A stretch of 64,000 bases of DNA from Bradyrhizobium rifense (lineage in GTDB: Bacteria; Pseudomonadota; Alphaproteobacteria; Rhizobiales; Xanthobacteraceae), in the NCBI RefSeq assembly GCF_008123425.1, contig NZ_VSSS01000051.1:1-64000 (forward strand), in the 5' to 3' direction. This document shows positions 1 to 8,679 of the stretch, one piece after another. Under the pieces are notes generated by a model. The model was not told the origin of the DNA. It made no database searches and saw only the letters and a list, made by a program, of their open reading frames with translations. Each line of letters starts with the position of its first letter. The first letter of the stretch is position 1. Made by a program: the position numbers and the translations under genes.

Positions 1-27
1 TCTTAATGGTTGCTACGGCACTGATGA

Positions 28-876
28 TTAGGCGACAGCACGCCTTCCAATAATCGCAAACCGCAGCTTGCTCGATATGAAATCGATCGCGGCGACCGCG
101 ACCAGGATCATCAGGATCAGGAACGACACCTTCTGCCATTCCAGCACGCGGATCTGCTCGGCCAGCTGAAGTCCGATGCCGCCGGCGCCGACGATGCCGA
201 TGATGGTGGCCGAGCGCGTGTTCGATTCGATGAAATAGAGCACCTGGCCCGCGATCACGGGCAGCACCTGCGGCAACAGGCCGAAGCGGATCTCGTGCAG
301 TGCGCTGCCGCCGGAGGCCCGGATGCCCTCGACCTGCTTCTGGTCGGCGCCTTCGATCGCCTCCGAGAACAGTTTTCCGAAGGCGCCGAAATCCGACACC
401 GCGATGGCGAGCACGCCGGCGAACGGGCCGAGCCCGACCACATTGATCCACACCAGCGCCCAGATCAGCGTGTCGACGCCGCGGATCGAATCAAGGAAGC
501 GGCGAACCGGGAAACGCAGGATTTTTGACGGCACCACGTTGCGTGCGGCAAACAAGCTGACCGGAAGCGCGAACAGCGCGGCCAGCGTGGTCCCGAGCAG
601 CGCGATCGAGAGCGTCTCGCCCATCGCCTTCAGATAGAGCGGCAGCGACGAACCGGGATCGGGCGGGATCATCATCATGCTGATCCAGCCGAGCTGGCTG
701 AGGCCGTTGAAGAGCCGTGACGGCGAGAAATCGAGATCGACCAGGCCATAGATGAAAATGGCGAGCGCCGCGATGATCATCGCCGGCGTCGCAAGCCGCG
801 CCGAGGCAGGCCGGTCGAACACGTCGGGATAGCGGGCGCGGATCTGCGCGGTGTCGACCTCTTGCGGCTTGCTCAC
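28..876 (-). CDS. phnE: Phosphonate ABC transporter permease PhnE (second copy)
   Basis: Inner-membrane permease of a phosphonate/phosphate-ester ABC importer; it should pair with the adjacent PhnE1 to form the channel energised by PhnC and fed by PhnD. The 282-residue protein has about five to six hydrophobic segments (near residues 32-50, 80-110, 135-160, 210-240, 250-270). It also has the binding-protein-dependent permease loop in the form EGIRASGGSALHEIRFGLLP, the site that docks the ATPase. Translation begins at a GTG whose last bases form the TGA stop of phnE1 (GTGA overlap), so the two are translationally coupled. It is the last phn gene visible on this strand; whatever follows lies outside the window. 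Confidence 0.93.
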   Translation of the reverse strand: MSKPQEVDTAQIRARYPDVFDRPASARLATPAMIIAALAIFIYGLVDLDFSPSRLFNGLSQLGWISMMMIPPDPGSSLPLYLKAMGETLSIALLGTTLAALFALPVSLFAARNVVPSKILRFPVRRFLDSIRGVDTLIWALVWINVVGLGPFAGVLAIAVSDFGAFGKLFSEAIEGADQKQVEGIRASGGSALHEIRFGLLPQVLPVIAGQVLYFIESNTRSATIIGIVGAGGIGLQLAEQIRVLEWQKVSFLILMILVAVAAIDFISSKLRFAIIGRRAVA

Positions 877-1757
877 GTCCGCGCCTCCTTGCCGAACAGC
901 CGGCCGCGCACCCAGCCGGTCGTGATATCGATCAGGAACACCGTGATGATGATGGTGACGAGGATCGCGCTGACGTCGGAGTAGTAGAATTTGCGGATCG
1001 CGACGATGAGCTCCTGGCCGATGCCGCCGGCACCGACAAAGCCCATGACCGAGGCTTCGCGCACATTGATCTCGAAGCGCAGCAGCGCGTAGCTGGCGTA
1101 GCCCGCGGTAACTTGCGGCAGGATCGCAAAGCGCATGCAGGCGAGCCAGCTCGCACCGGTCGAGCGGATGCCTTCGACCGGCTTCATATCGGCGTTCTCG
1201 ACGATCTCCGAGAACAGCTTTCCGAGCGCGCCGGTGGAGTGGATGGCAATTGCGAGCACGCCCGCCATCGGGCCGAGCCCGAAGGCGATGACGAAGATCA
1301 GCGCAAACACGATGCCTGGGACAGTGCGCGCAAATTCGAGCAAGCGCCGCACCACGAAGCGTAGCCAGGGCACGGGCGAGGTGTTCTCAGCCGCGAAGAA
1401 ATTGAGCCCGAAGGCGAACACCGCTCCAATCAGCGTGCCGACATAACTGATCAGCAAGGTCTCGGCGAGCAGCTTCAGCCATTTATGCCAGCCCCAGAAC
1501 CATTCGCCAAAATCGGTCCAGACCCGGTGGCCGTTGTCGAGCGTGAGGATGCGATCGAAATAGCTGACGAAGTTGCCGAAATAGGTGAAGAAGGTGCGCA
1601 GATTAACTTCGGCGCCGATCGAGGCCACGATCAGCGCGGCGATGAACAACCCGGCACCTGCCATCAGCCGCAGGCGCTTGCGAGCGATCGCCTTGCGGTA
1701 GGCGGCATTCAGCACGGCGAGCTGCTGTTCGGGGAGAATCGAAACGGCGAGCGTCAT
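873..1757 (-). CDS. phnE: Phosphonate ABC transporter permease PhnE (first copy)
   Basis: First of two tandem PhnE-type permeases, 294 residues. One hydrophobic segment lies near residues 33-52 and the transmembrane core runs from about 95 to 285. The conserved cytoplasmic loop reads VEGIRSTGASWLACMRFAILP and is clearly homologous to the one in the neighbouring copy. Two divergent PhnE proteins encoded in tandem are common in rhizobia and probably form a heterodimer. The gene lies 71 bases after phnD and overlaps the next permease by four bases, so all four transporter genes look like a single transcript driven from the Pho-box region near 3.7 kb. Confidence 0.93.
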   Translation of the reverse strand: MTLAVSILPEQQLAVLNAAYRKAIARKRLRLMAGAGLFIAALIVASIGAEVNLRTFFTYFGNFVSYFDRILTLDNGHRVWTDFGEWFWGWHKWLKLLAETLLISYVGTLIGAVFAFGLNFFAAENTSPVPWLRFVVRRLLEFARTVPGIVFALIFVIAFGLGPMAGVLAIAIHSTGALGKLFSEIVENADMKPVEGIRSTGASWLACMRFAILPQVTAGYASYALLRFEINVREASVMGFVGAGGIGQELIVAIRKFYYSDVSAILVTIIITVFLIDITTGWVRGRLFGKEART

Positions 1758-1828
1758 GTGTTCGGCGGTCCATCAAGAAAAAGAGCCGGGTCCATCGACC
1801 CGGCTCGAGTAGCATCGTCCCGACGAGG

Positions 1829-2758
1829 TCAGGACGCCTTCTTGCGTAAAGCATCGACGAACTTAATCAGGTCGATGGTCTTGTTGTAATCGTCATTGGC
1901 GATCGGCTCCCACGGCTTGTTCTTGCCGTCGGAGAGTTTCTTGAACGCCTCGGGATCCTTCTGGGCCGCATCCAGGAAGGCCTTTTTGATCGCAGCCTTC
2001 ATGTCATCCGGCAGGTCGCTGAGATAGGCGTAGGGCGAATTGATGATGAGGTCGGACTTCACGATGATGCGGAAATCTTCCTTCTTCATCACGGTGCCGT
2101 CGGACGACTTCACCATGCCCTTGTTGAGCATGCGGGTCAGGTTCGAATCGTCATCGGCGTTCCACCAATTGGCGGCGACGTCGACGGTGCCCTGGGCCAG
2201 CGCCAGTACGGCGTTCTCGTGGCTGCCGGTGAAGAGCACCTTGGAGAAATAGGCGTCCGGATCGATCCCCAACGCGTTCAGCTTGAAACGGGGCATGTTG
2301 TTGCCGGAAGTAGAATTCGGATCAACAAGCCCGAGATTCTTGCCCTTGAGATCCTCGATCTTCTGGTACGGCGACTTCGCCAGCACGTAGAACACCGAGT
2401 AATAGCCCTTCGAGCCGTCGGCGTTGACGTCGATCACGAAAGCGTCGGTCTTGACGCCGGTCAGGCGGGCGCGCGCGAACGAGGCCGGACCGTAATAGCC
2501 GATGTGGATGTTGCCGGCGCGCTGACCTTCGATGACGGCCGCGTAGTCGTTGGCGACGCGCAGCGTCACCTTGATGCCGAGTTCCTTCGACAGATAGTTG
2601 ATGAAGGGCCCGTAGCGCTCGGTGACGCCGGAGCCGTTCTCGGCCGGGATCACGGCGAAGGTGATTTCGGGATATTTCGTCTTCCAATCTTCGGCGGACG
2701 CGGATCCGGCGAAGGTCAGCGCGGCGGCGCCGGCAAGAATGAGTCTGCGAGTGATCAT
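1829..2758 (-). CDS. phnD: Phosphonate ABC transporter substrate-binding protein PhnD
   Basis: Periplasmic binding protein that captures phosphonates or phosphate esters for the PhnCE importer. I place the start at the ATG at 2758, giving 309 residues. It opens with a classical signal peptide (MITRRLILAGAAALTFAGSASA) and has a GAGG-type ribosome site just upstream; the open frame continues 12 codons further upstream without such support. The mature protein has the type 2 periplasmic-binding fold of the PhnD/PtxB family, with motifs such as GYYGPASFARA and the Ser-Thr-Ser-Gly segment (VDPNSTSGNNMPRF) that binds phosphonate oxygens in family members. The exact ligand cannot be read from the sequence. 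Confidence 0.93.
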   Translation of the reverse strand: MITRRLILAGAAALTFAGSASAEDWKTKYPEITFAVIPAENGSGVTERYGPFINYLSKELGIKVTLRVANDYAAVIEGQRAGNIHIGYYGPASFARARLTGVKTDAFVIDVNADGSKGYYSVFYVLAKSPYQKIEDLKGKNLGLVDPNSTSGNNMPRFKLNALGIDPDAYFSKVLFTGSHENAVLALAQGTVDVAANWWNADDDSNLTRMLNKGMVKSSDGTVMKKEDFRIIVKSDLIINSPYAYLSDLPDDMKAAIKKAFLDAAQKDPEAFKKLSDGKNKPWEPIANDDYNKTIDLIKFVDALRKKAS

Positions 2759-2815
2759 GATACCCTCTTCATCGGTTGGGGTCGGTTGAGGCAAAACTTG
2801 ACTTCAGTCCGCCGC

Positions 2816-3625
2816 TCAGGCGGCGGCAGCGGTTCCGAGCGCCGGGACGCCTTCGGGTGCCGGCGCGGGCGTTCCGCCCATGACATCGTTGGCTTCGAGA
2901 TCGTAGAGTTCACGCGCGACGAGATCGGTCAGCGCGGCCGGCGCGCCGTCGAACACCACGCGGCCCGCCGACATGCCGATCAGGCGGTCGCAATAGCTGC
3001 GCGCCAGATCGAGCGAATGCAGATTGCAGAGCACGGTGATGCCGAAATGCTTGTTGATGCGCAGCAGCGCATCCATGACGATCTTGGTGTTCCGCGGATC
3101 GAGCGAGGCGATCGGCTCGTCGGCGAGGATGATGTCGGGCTGCTGCACCAGCGCGCGGGCGATCGCGACGCGCTGCTGCTGGCCACCGGAGAGCTGGTCG
3201 GCGCGCTGGGCGGCCAGCGAGGCGATGTCGAACTGTTCGAGCGCCGACATCGCCAGCGCCTTGTCCTGCTCCGGCCAGGTCTGCGTCAGCGAGCGCCAGG
3301 CCGGCATCGTGGCAAGGCGCCCCATCAGCACATTGGTCAGCACATCGAGCCGGCCGACGAGGTTGAATTGCTGGAAGATCATCGCAGAGCGAGCGCGCCA
3401 CTGCCGCAGCTCCTTGCCGCGCAGCGCGGTGACGTCGAGACCATCGAACAGGATACGGCCCTGCGTCGGGGTCGCGAGCCGATTGATCATGCGCAGCATG
3501 GTCGACTTGCCGGCGCCGGAGCGCCCGATCACACCGACGAAGCCGCCGGGAGCAATTTGAAACGAAGCGTCGTCCACCGCGGCTTTTGCGCCGAAGCGGC
3601 ACGTCAGACCTTCAACCACCAGCAT
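2816..3625 (-). CDS. phnC: Phosphonate ABC transporter ATP-binding protein PhnC
   Basis: ATPase subunit of the phosphonate importer, 269 residues, cytoplasmic face of the membrane. Walker A is GRSGAGKST (about residues 34-42), the ABC signature is LSGGQQQRVAIARAL, Walker B is DIILADEP, and the switch histidine sits in LCNLHSLDLA. The start ATG is preceded by GGAG at normal spacing. It is the first gene of the minus-strand phn transporter operon. A Pho box about 45 to 60 bases upstream, oriented in its direction, points to induction by phosphate starvation. Confidence 0.95.
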   Translation of the reverse strand: MLVVEGLTCRFGAKAAVDDASFQIAPGGFVGVIGRSGAGKSTMLRMINRLATPTQGRILFDGLDVTALRGKELRQWRARSAMIFQQFNLVGRLDVLTNVLMGRLATMPAWRSLTQTWPEQDKALAMSALEQFDIASLAAQRADQLSGGQQQRVAIARALVQQPDIILADEPIASLDPRNTKIVMDALLRINKHFGITVLCNLHSLDLARSYCDRLIGMSAGRVVFDGAPAALTDLVARELYDLEANDVMGGTPAPAPEGVPALGTAAAA

Positions 3626-3668
3626 GCAGGGCTCCAGAGTAGCTGGCGTCCACCGCTAATCCCGGCGC

Positions 3669-3686
3669 TTGACACTTGTGTGACAC
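3669..3686 (-). promoter_or_regulatory. Pho box for the phnCDE1E2 operon
   Basis: Read on the minus strand, the segment has two direct repeats, GTGTCAC and GTGTCAA, whose starts are exactly 11 bases apart. This is the arrangement of PhoB half-sites (TGTCA every 11 bp). It lies upstream of phnC and faces it. Sequence match and spacing are direct observations; PhoB control is inferred. Confidence 0.65.
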
Positions 3687-3723
3687 GCGCCGTGCAGTGC
3701 GGCGATGCAACACACCTCATCCC

Positions 3724-3752
3724 CTGTCATTGTATCGTCATGACATTGTCAT
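3724..3752 (+). promoter_or_regulatory. Triple-repeat Pho box for the phnM-side operon
   Basis: Three direct repeats CTGTCAT (3724), TCGTCAT (3735) and TTGTCAT (3746) are spaced exactly 11 bp apart, as in multi-site PhoB boxes. They face the hexapeptide transferase-phnM-DUF1045 operon. The box also helps choose the start of the first gene: the ATG at 3740 would lie inside it, so the ATG at 3800 is preferred. Confidence 0.75.
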
Positions 3753-3799
3753 CGAGCCGCTCGAAGACGAGCGCCTACCCTCAAGCTTTCGGATGCAAC

Positions 3800-4459
3800 A
3801 TGGCCGGCAAAGTGCTTTCGGTCGAACCGACCATCGATCCTTCGGCGAAGCTTCACGAGACCCGGCTCGGTGCCTATACCGAGGTCGGCGCGCGCACGAT
3901 CCTCCATGAGGTGGCGATGGGCGATTACTCCTACGTCGTCAACGACGCGCAGATCACCTACACGACGATCGGAAAGTTCTGCTCGATCGCGGCGATGACG
4001 CGGATCAATCCGGGCAATCATCCGATGCATCGCGCCACCCAGGCGCACTTCACCTATCGCTCCAGCGCCTACTTTCCGGGCGAGAGCGACGACACCGATT
4101 TCTTCGACTGGCGGCGCCAGCATCACGTCCGTATCGGCCATGACGTCTGGATCGGCCATGGCGCGGTCGTGCTGCCGGGCCGCAACATCGGCACCGGCGC
4201 GGTGATCGCGGCCGGCGCCATCGTCACCAAGGACGTGCCGGCCTATACCATCGTCGCCGGCAATCCGGCGCGCATCGTGCGGCGCCGGTTCTCGGAAGCG
4301 GTTGCCGGACGGCTGGCCAGGCTGGCATGGTGGGACTGGGATCACGACAAATTGCGTGAAGCGCTGCCCAATTTCCGCAGGCTCGCGATTGAAGATTTCC
4401 TGACAGCGTACGAAGCAGGGGCAAGTTCCTCTTCCAGCAAACGAAGCGCGGTCGCGTGA
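3800..4459 (+). CDS. Phosphonate-cluster hexapeptide-repeat acyltransferase
   Basis: Left-handed beta-helix (LbetaH) acyltransferase of the group found in phosphonate operons (TIGR03308-like, xenobiotic/chloramphenicol acetyltransferase fold), 219 residues from the ATG at 3800. Hexapeptide turns are visible across residues 15-60 and again in IGHDVWIGHGAVVLPG and GTGAVIAAGAIVTKDV. The conserved trimer/CoA-site tail AYTIVAGNPARIVRRR follows. The acceptor is unknown; aminoalkylphosphonate acetylation, the PhnO role, is a reasonable guess from context. An in-frame ATG at 3740 would add 20 residues but falls in the Pho box. The gene ends in a GTGA overlap with phnM, showing tight co-translation. 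Confidence 0.85.
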   Translation: MAGKVLSVEPTIDPSAKLHETRLGAYTEVGARTILHEVAMGDYSYVVNDAQITYTTIGKFCSIAAMTRINPGNHPMHRATQAHFTYRSSAYFPGESDDTDFFDWRRQHHVRIGHDVWIGHGAVVLPGRNIGTGAVIAAGAIVTKDVPAYTIVAGNPARIVRRRFSEAVAGRLARLAWWDWDHDKLREALPNFRRLAIEDFLTAYEAGASSSSSKRSAVA

Positions 4460-5652
4460 CAGACATTTTCATAGAAGGTGGCCGGACCTTGATCGGCTCC
4501 GAGCTCGCCGAAACCTCCCTTGGCGTCTCCGGAACGGACATTGCTCAAATCGATGCGTCACGCGGCCGCGCGCGGCTGGCGATCGATGCGCGCAACCTGC
4601 TGGTGCTGCCCGGCATCGTCGATCTGCACGGCGATGCCTTCGAGCGGCAGATGATGCCGCGCGCCGGCGTCGATTTCCCGATCGATGTCGCACTGGCCGA
4701 CACCGATCGCCAGGTCATTAGCAACGGCATCACCACGGTGTTCCACGCCACGACCTGGTCGTGGGAGCCGGGCCTGCGCAGCGGCGACAATGCACGGCGC
4801 CTGCTCGAGGCGATCGAACGGCAGCGTCCGCAATTTGCCGCCGACACTCGCTTCCACCTGCGGCACGAGACCTACAATCTCGATGCCGAAGACGAGATCG
4901 GCCGGTGGCTGGCCGAGGGTCGCGTCGACCTGTTCGCCTTCAACGACCACATGGATGGGGTCGTCGCCGACATCTCCAATCCGCGCAAGCGCAACCGCAT
5001 GGTGGAGCGCACCGGCCTGTCGAGCGAGGAGTTCGACAAGCTCGTCGCGCATATTGTCTCGCGCGCCGCCGATGTTCCGGCTTCGATCACCCGGCTCGCT
5101 GCGGCGGCACGCGGCGCCGAGGTGCGGATGCTGTCGCATGACGATGCGACCCCGGCGATGCGCCGGGATTTTCGCAGCCTGGGCGTGGCGCTCGCCGAAT
5201 TTCCGGTCAACGAGGAGACGGCGCGCGAAGCCGCAGATCATGGCGACGCCATCGTCTACGGCGCGCCGAACGTCGTGCGTGGCGGCAGCCACACCGGCTG
5301 GACCAAGGCCTCCGACATGATCGAGAAGGGGCTCTGCTCGGTGCTGGCATCCGACTACTACTATCCGGCGCCGCTGCTCGCTGCCTTCCGTCTTGCCGCA
5401 GACGGCGTGCTGCCGCTGACGGAGGCCTGGAAGCTGATCTCGTCGGCACCGGCGCAAGCCACAGGCCTGACCGATCGCGGCACGCTCGCCGCGGGGCAGC
5501 GCGCCGACATCCTGCTGGTCGACGACAGCGCGTCGCAGCGGCCGCGGCTGGTCGCGGTGATCGCCGCCGGCAAGCTCGTACATCTCACCGATGCGGCGCG
5601 GCTACTCGCTACTGCGGCGGCGCCGGCGCGCGAGACTGTCGTTGCGGCATAA
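4456..5652 (+). CDS. phnM: PhnM, ribose-1-methylphosphonate triphosphate diphosphatase
   Basis: C-P lyase pathway enzyme that removes pyrophosphate from 5-triphosphoribosyl-1-phosphonate before C-P bond cleavage. The 398 residues show the amidohydrolase metal site: DLHGD near residue 57, LRHETYN, and HDDATPAMRR, plus the conserved FNDHMDG and ASDYYYP segments of the PhnM subgroup. It begins with GTG overlapping the stop of the acyltransferase. The C-P lyase core genes phnGHIJKL are not in this window, so they must lie elsewhere in the genome if the pathway is complete. Confidence 0.94.
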   Translation: MTDIFIEGGRTLIGSELAETSLGVSGTDIAQIDASRGRARLAIDARNLLVLPGIVDLHGDAFERQMMPRAGVDFPIDVALADTDRQVISNGITTVFHATTWSWEPGLRSGDNARRLLEAIERQRPQFAADTRFHLRHETYNLDAEDEIGRWLAEGRVDLFAFNDHMDGVVADISNPRKRNRMVERTGLSSEEFDKLVAHIVSRAADVPASITRLAAAARGAEVRMLSHDDATPAMRRDFRSLGVALAEFPVNEETAREAADHGDAIVYGAPNVVRGGSHTGWTKASDMIEKGLCSVLASDYYYPAPLLAAFRLAADGVLPLTEAWKLISSAPAQATGLTDRGTLAAGQRADILLVDDSASQRPRLVAVIAAGKLVHLTDAARLLATAAAPARETVVAA

Positions 5653-5670
5653 ATTGGCTATGCTCCGGCA

Positions 5671-6369
5671 ATGACAGGTTTTCCCCGCTACGCGATCTAT
5701 TTCGCCGCCGGCGCCGACAATGCGCTGTCCCGCTTCGGCGCCGAGTTGCTCGGCTATGATGCCTATACGAGCGACGAGCTTTCGTTTCCGCAAGGCACCC
5801 TGCATGCCGTGCCGGACTGGCGCGACATCACTTCAGATCCCCGCAAATACGGCTTTCACGGCACGCTGAAGGCGCCGATGACGCTGGTATCGGGCAAGAC
5901 AGAGGCCGAGCTCAAGGCTGCCTGCGCGACATTTGCCGCGAAGGCGCGGCCGATGCCGGTGATCCAGCCGGTGGTCGATACCATCAGCGGCTTCATCGCC
6001 GTCATTCCGGCTGAGCCGGTCGACGCGCTCCTGCAACTGGCGGCCGACTGTGTCCGCGATTTCGATTCATTTCGTCGGCCCCTGACGGCGGAAGACCGCG
6101 CGCGGCGAAAACCCGAAAGGCTCAGCGCGCGCCAGCGCGAGTATCTCGACCGCTGGGGCTATCCCTACGTGATGGAAGAATTCCGCCTCCACATGACGCT
6201 GACGGGACGGCTGGACGCGGAGCGGCGCGGGCCGATTCTGGAGATGCTGCGGGCGAGGTTTGCGGAGCTTGGTCTCGATACACTCGAGATCGACCGCATT
6301 ACGCTGTTCAAGCAGGACGATGCGAAGGCGCGCTTCCGCATCATCGGAGAGTGGGCTTTGGCGCGGTAG
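5671..6369 (+). CDS. DUF1045 phosphonate-metabolism protein, 2H phosphoesterase-like
   Basis: The 232-residue protein belongs to the DUF1045 family (TIGR03223) that accompanies phn operons in rhizobia and relatives. It carries two H-x-T motifs, HGTLKAP at residues 63-69 and HMTLTG at 174-179. This is the hallmark of the 2H phosphoesterase superfamily, which acts on cyclic nucleotide or cyclic ribose phosphates. A role in opening or processing the cyclic ribose phosphate product of C-P lyase fits the context but is an inference. It lies 18 bases after phnM in the same operon and is the last gene of that run. Confidence 0.88.
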   Translation: MTGFPRYAIYFAAGADNALSRFGAELLGYDAYTSDELSFPQGTLHAVPDWRDITSDPRKYGFHGTLKAPMTLVSGKTEAELKAACATFAAKARPMPVIQPVVDTISGFIAVIPAEPVDALLQLAADCVRDFDSFRRPLTAEDRARRKPERLSARQREYLDRWGYPYVMEEFRLHMTLTGRLDAERRGPILEMLRARFAELGLDTLEIDRITLFKQDDAKARFRIIGEWALAR

Positions 6370-6372
6370 GCT

Positions 6373-7086
6373 TCAGCGCCAGCTCGCAAGATTGAAGGCG
6401 AGCGCCACGACGCCAACCAGAACGAGGCTGGTCGCCCAGATTGCATCCAGATTGAACCAGCTTCGCGAGACGAACCTCAATCCCAGATGGCGGTAGACCA
6501 GCCACGCCAGACATCCGCCGGCGCTGATCATGGCAGCAACGTGCACCAAAGACACCAGCACCGCCATCCCGAGACTTGCCTTCATCAGCACGCCGGCGGC
6601 CTCATGGCCGGCATCGAGTTCGAAGGCCTGGCAGAGCCCGAGATAGATCGGCACGAGCATCAGGGCGGCGCCGTGAGCAATGGCAACGGCAGATGACCAG
6701 AGCACCAATTGCGTTGGCGGAATTCGTGCCAGCGCGCGCGGATGGTGCCGCTCGATCAGCCGATAGGCGCCGAAGCCGATGACGAGAAGGCTGGCGCCGA
6801 GCTGGATCGAACGCTGCCACTCGGCCAGCACGAGCAGGAACGCGAATGGCAGCAACACGAGAAGTGTCGCCAGGAGATGTCCGGCCGCCAGGGCCCACAA
6901 CGCACGGAAGAGCGCGCGCGGGGTCTTGTCCATGAGCCCGGCCGAAACGGCGAGCGGCCATCCCATTCCCGGATTGACCCCGTGATAGAGACCGCTCGCG
7001 ACAAGAGCGAGCCACAGCCAGCCGAGCGCCGGACTCGCGTGCCCCCAATCTAGGCCGACGGGTAGCAAAAGGAATCCGTCGAACAA
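6373..7086 (-). CDS. Multi-pass membrane protein coupled to the SBP56 gene
   Basis: Hydrophobic protein of about 237 residues with roughly six membrane segments. It carries a conserved-looking N-terminal signature GLYHGVNPGMGWPLAVSAGL and a second histidine motif IAHGAALMLVPIYLG; paired HG motifs in helices resemble metal or small-solute exporters of the LysE/RcnA-like type. I cannot assign a substrate. The frame opens at a TTG inside the 3-prime end of the SBP56 gene (37-base overlap), which suggests translational coupling. A GTG ten codons later is an alternative start. Confidence is good that it is a real gene, low for function. Confidence 0.7.
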   Translation of the reverse strand: MFDGFLLLPVGLDWGHASPALGWLWLALVASGLYHGVNPGMGWPLAVSAGLMDKTPRALFRALWALAAGHLLATLLVLLPFAFLLVLAEWQRSIQLGASLLVIGFGAYRLIERHHPRALARIPPTQLVLWSSAVAIAHGAALMLVPIYLGLCQAFELDAGHEAAGVLMKASLGMAVLVSLVHVAAMISAGGCLAWLVYRHLGLRFVSRSWFNLDAIWATSLVLVGVVALAFNLASWR

Positions 7087-8450
7087 TCGCCGCCCTCCAG
7101 CCTGATCTGGTGCGCACGATATCCGTCGGGGAAGCTGACGAAGTAGTCCTTGTCGAGCTCGAGGCCGCCGTTGCGACCGACATTGGCCATGACTTCCACA
7201 CCGGGGACCCCGTCGGGATAGAACTGGTCATCCCAGGTGGAATAGAGCGAGTTGGTCCAGTACACGCGCCTGCCGTCGCGGCTGATCTCGACCATCTGCG
7301 GACCGGCCGCGAATGCCTTGCCGTTCGGGTGCGTGGTGCGGCGCACGATGCCGCCGATGTGAACCGAGCCCGCAAGCTTCGGCTTCCGTGGTTCACTCAC
7401 GTCGTACTGGCGCATTTCACCCGTGCCCCAGCACGAGACATAGAGAAACCGGTCATCCATCGACAGGTCGATGTCGGTCACCAGCGGCGGCACGGCGCCA
7501 AAGCCCTGGAGCAGCGGCGGAAGCTTCTCCTTTGGCGCGGGCTCGGGCGGGATCGTCGCCGTCTTTTCCGCATGGAATTTTCCGCCTTCGCGCCACCAGG
7601 TCCAGATCGATGCTTCGAGATTCGTGGTGTCGACCACAACGCCTACGAAGCCGTATTCGCGAACCGGATCGTGCGCTGGCCGCACCTCCAGCGCCATCTG
7701 GTGATTGGCGCCAAGGTCGATGGTCTGCACGTTGCGACGGGCGCGGAGATCCCAGAAGTGGAGACGATGGCCATACTTGTTCGCCAGCAGATCCTCCGGG
7801 ACGATCCCGTTCTCGAACTGCGGCGGCAACGCCCATTCGCTCGTCACCATGTAATCGCGCGGCAGGTTCCACCAGAAATCATAGTGCAGCGTCTGCGGAC
7901 CGCGGTCGATCTCCCATCGTCCAAGGACCTCGAACGTCTCGCAATCCATGATGAAGACGCCTGGAGGCCCGTTGGTGCCGTCTTTGCCGCCGCCGCCCAG
8001 CGTGCTCACATAGACGCCGTCCGGCCCGCAATGGATGGTATGCGGCCGCGAGTAGCCGGTCTTTTTGAAGACTTCCTCGGGTTCGATGATCTTGTGGATT
8101 TTGGCTTTGGTCGGATCGGGCTTGGTATCGATGATATAGATCCGCGACGAGCGTATCCCGGGGATGATGAGATAGCGCCGCTCGATGAAGGCATGCCCGG
8201 CGAGCGGCGACAAGGCGGAGGAGCAGGCATTCCAGCCGAAGTGATGAAACTCATCGCCCTTGTTGGGCATCGTCACGGTGTGGACGATTTGGCTGTAGGT
8301 CGGCGATCCCGGCTTGACGTCGATGACCGCGAGTGCATCCGGTTTTGAGAAATCTGGACTGAGCAGCAACGTGTAGGCGAAGTTCTCCGCAGGTGCTTCC
8401 ATCGCAAGCTTGGGCGATGCGTGGAAGGTGGGATCCGGCCTCATCGTCAT
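7050..8450 (-). CDS. Selenium-binding protein SBP56 / methanethiol oxidase family
   Basis: The 466-residue protein is a clear SBP56 family member. Bacterial homologs (MtoX) oxidise methanethiol to formaldehyde, H2S and H2O2 using copper. Visible family segments include HHFGWNACSSAL, RSSRIYIIDTKPDP, SRPHTIHCGPDGVYVSTLGG, LHYDFWWNLPRD and DIDLSMDDRFLYVSCWGTG; the histidines in the HHFGWN and HTIHC segments are metal-ligand candidates. I chose the ATG at 8450 because GGGAGG stands seven bases upstream; the open frame continues 18 codons further but without support. No signal peptide is visible, so the product is probably cytoplasmic, unlike periplasmic MtoX. It forms an operon with the overlapping membrane protein. 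Confidence 0.92.
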   Translation of the reverse strand: MTMRPDPTFHASPKLAMEAPAENFAYTLLLSPDFSKPDALAVIDVKPGSPTYSQIVHTVTMPNKGDEFHHFGWNACSSALSPLAGHAFIERRYLIIPGIRSSRIYIIDTKPDPTKAKIHKIIEPEEVFKKTGYSRPHTIHCGPDGVYVSTLGGGGKDGTNGPPGVFIMDCETFEVLGRWEIDRGPQTLHYDFWWNLPRDYMVTSEWALPPQFENGIVPEDLLANKYGHRLHFWDLRARRNVQTIDLGANHQMALEVRPAHDPVREYGFVGVVVDTTNLEASIWTWWREGGKFHAEKTATIPPEPAPKEKLPPLLQGFGAVPPLVTDIDLSMDDRFLYVSCWGTGEMRQYDVSEPRKPKLAGSVHIGGIVRRTTHPNGKAFAAGPQMVEISRDGRRVYWTNSLYSTWDDQFYPDGVPGVEVMANVGRNGGLELDKDYFVSFPDGYRAHQIRLEGGDCSTDSFCYPSA

Positions 8451-8679
8451 GGCACTGCCTCCCTGTTTCGTCGGCTCGCGCCAACCTGGCTCGGGTAGGG
8501 GCATAATGAAGAGCTATTACGCGATGTCTTGAGATGCTCCGCGGACCTGGTTGGCCAGCGTACAATAGGCCATCGCCGGGCGGCCGGAAACCGCCCGAAC
8601 CGCGCCAATTCGACGCCTTCAGCAGACGGAAGCCGGCGGGATCAGGCTAGGGCGCGCTGGTCCAGGACGACGACGGAGG

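Noticed and set aside
2219..3737. Long plus-strand open frame running into the hexapeptide transferase gene
   Set aside because: It lies antisense to phnD and phnC, has no familiar protein features and crosses the Pho boxes; only the part from 3800 is a gene.
3740..3799. Earlier ATG for the hexapeptide transferase
   Set aside because: It sits inside the triple TGTCA repeat, and the added residues lack family similarity.
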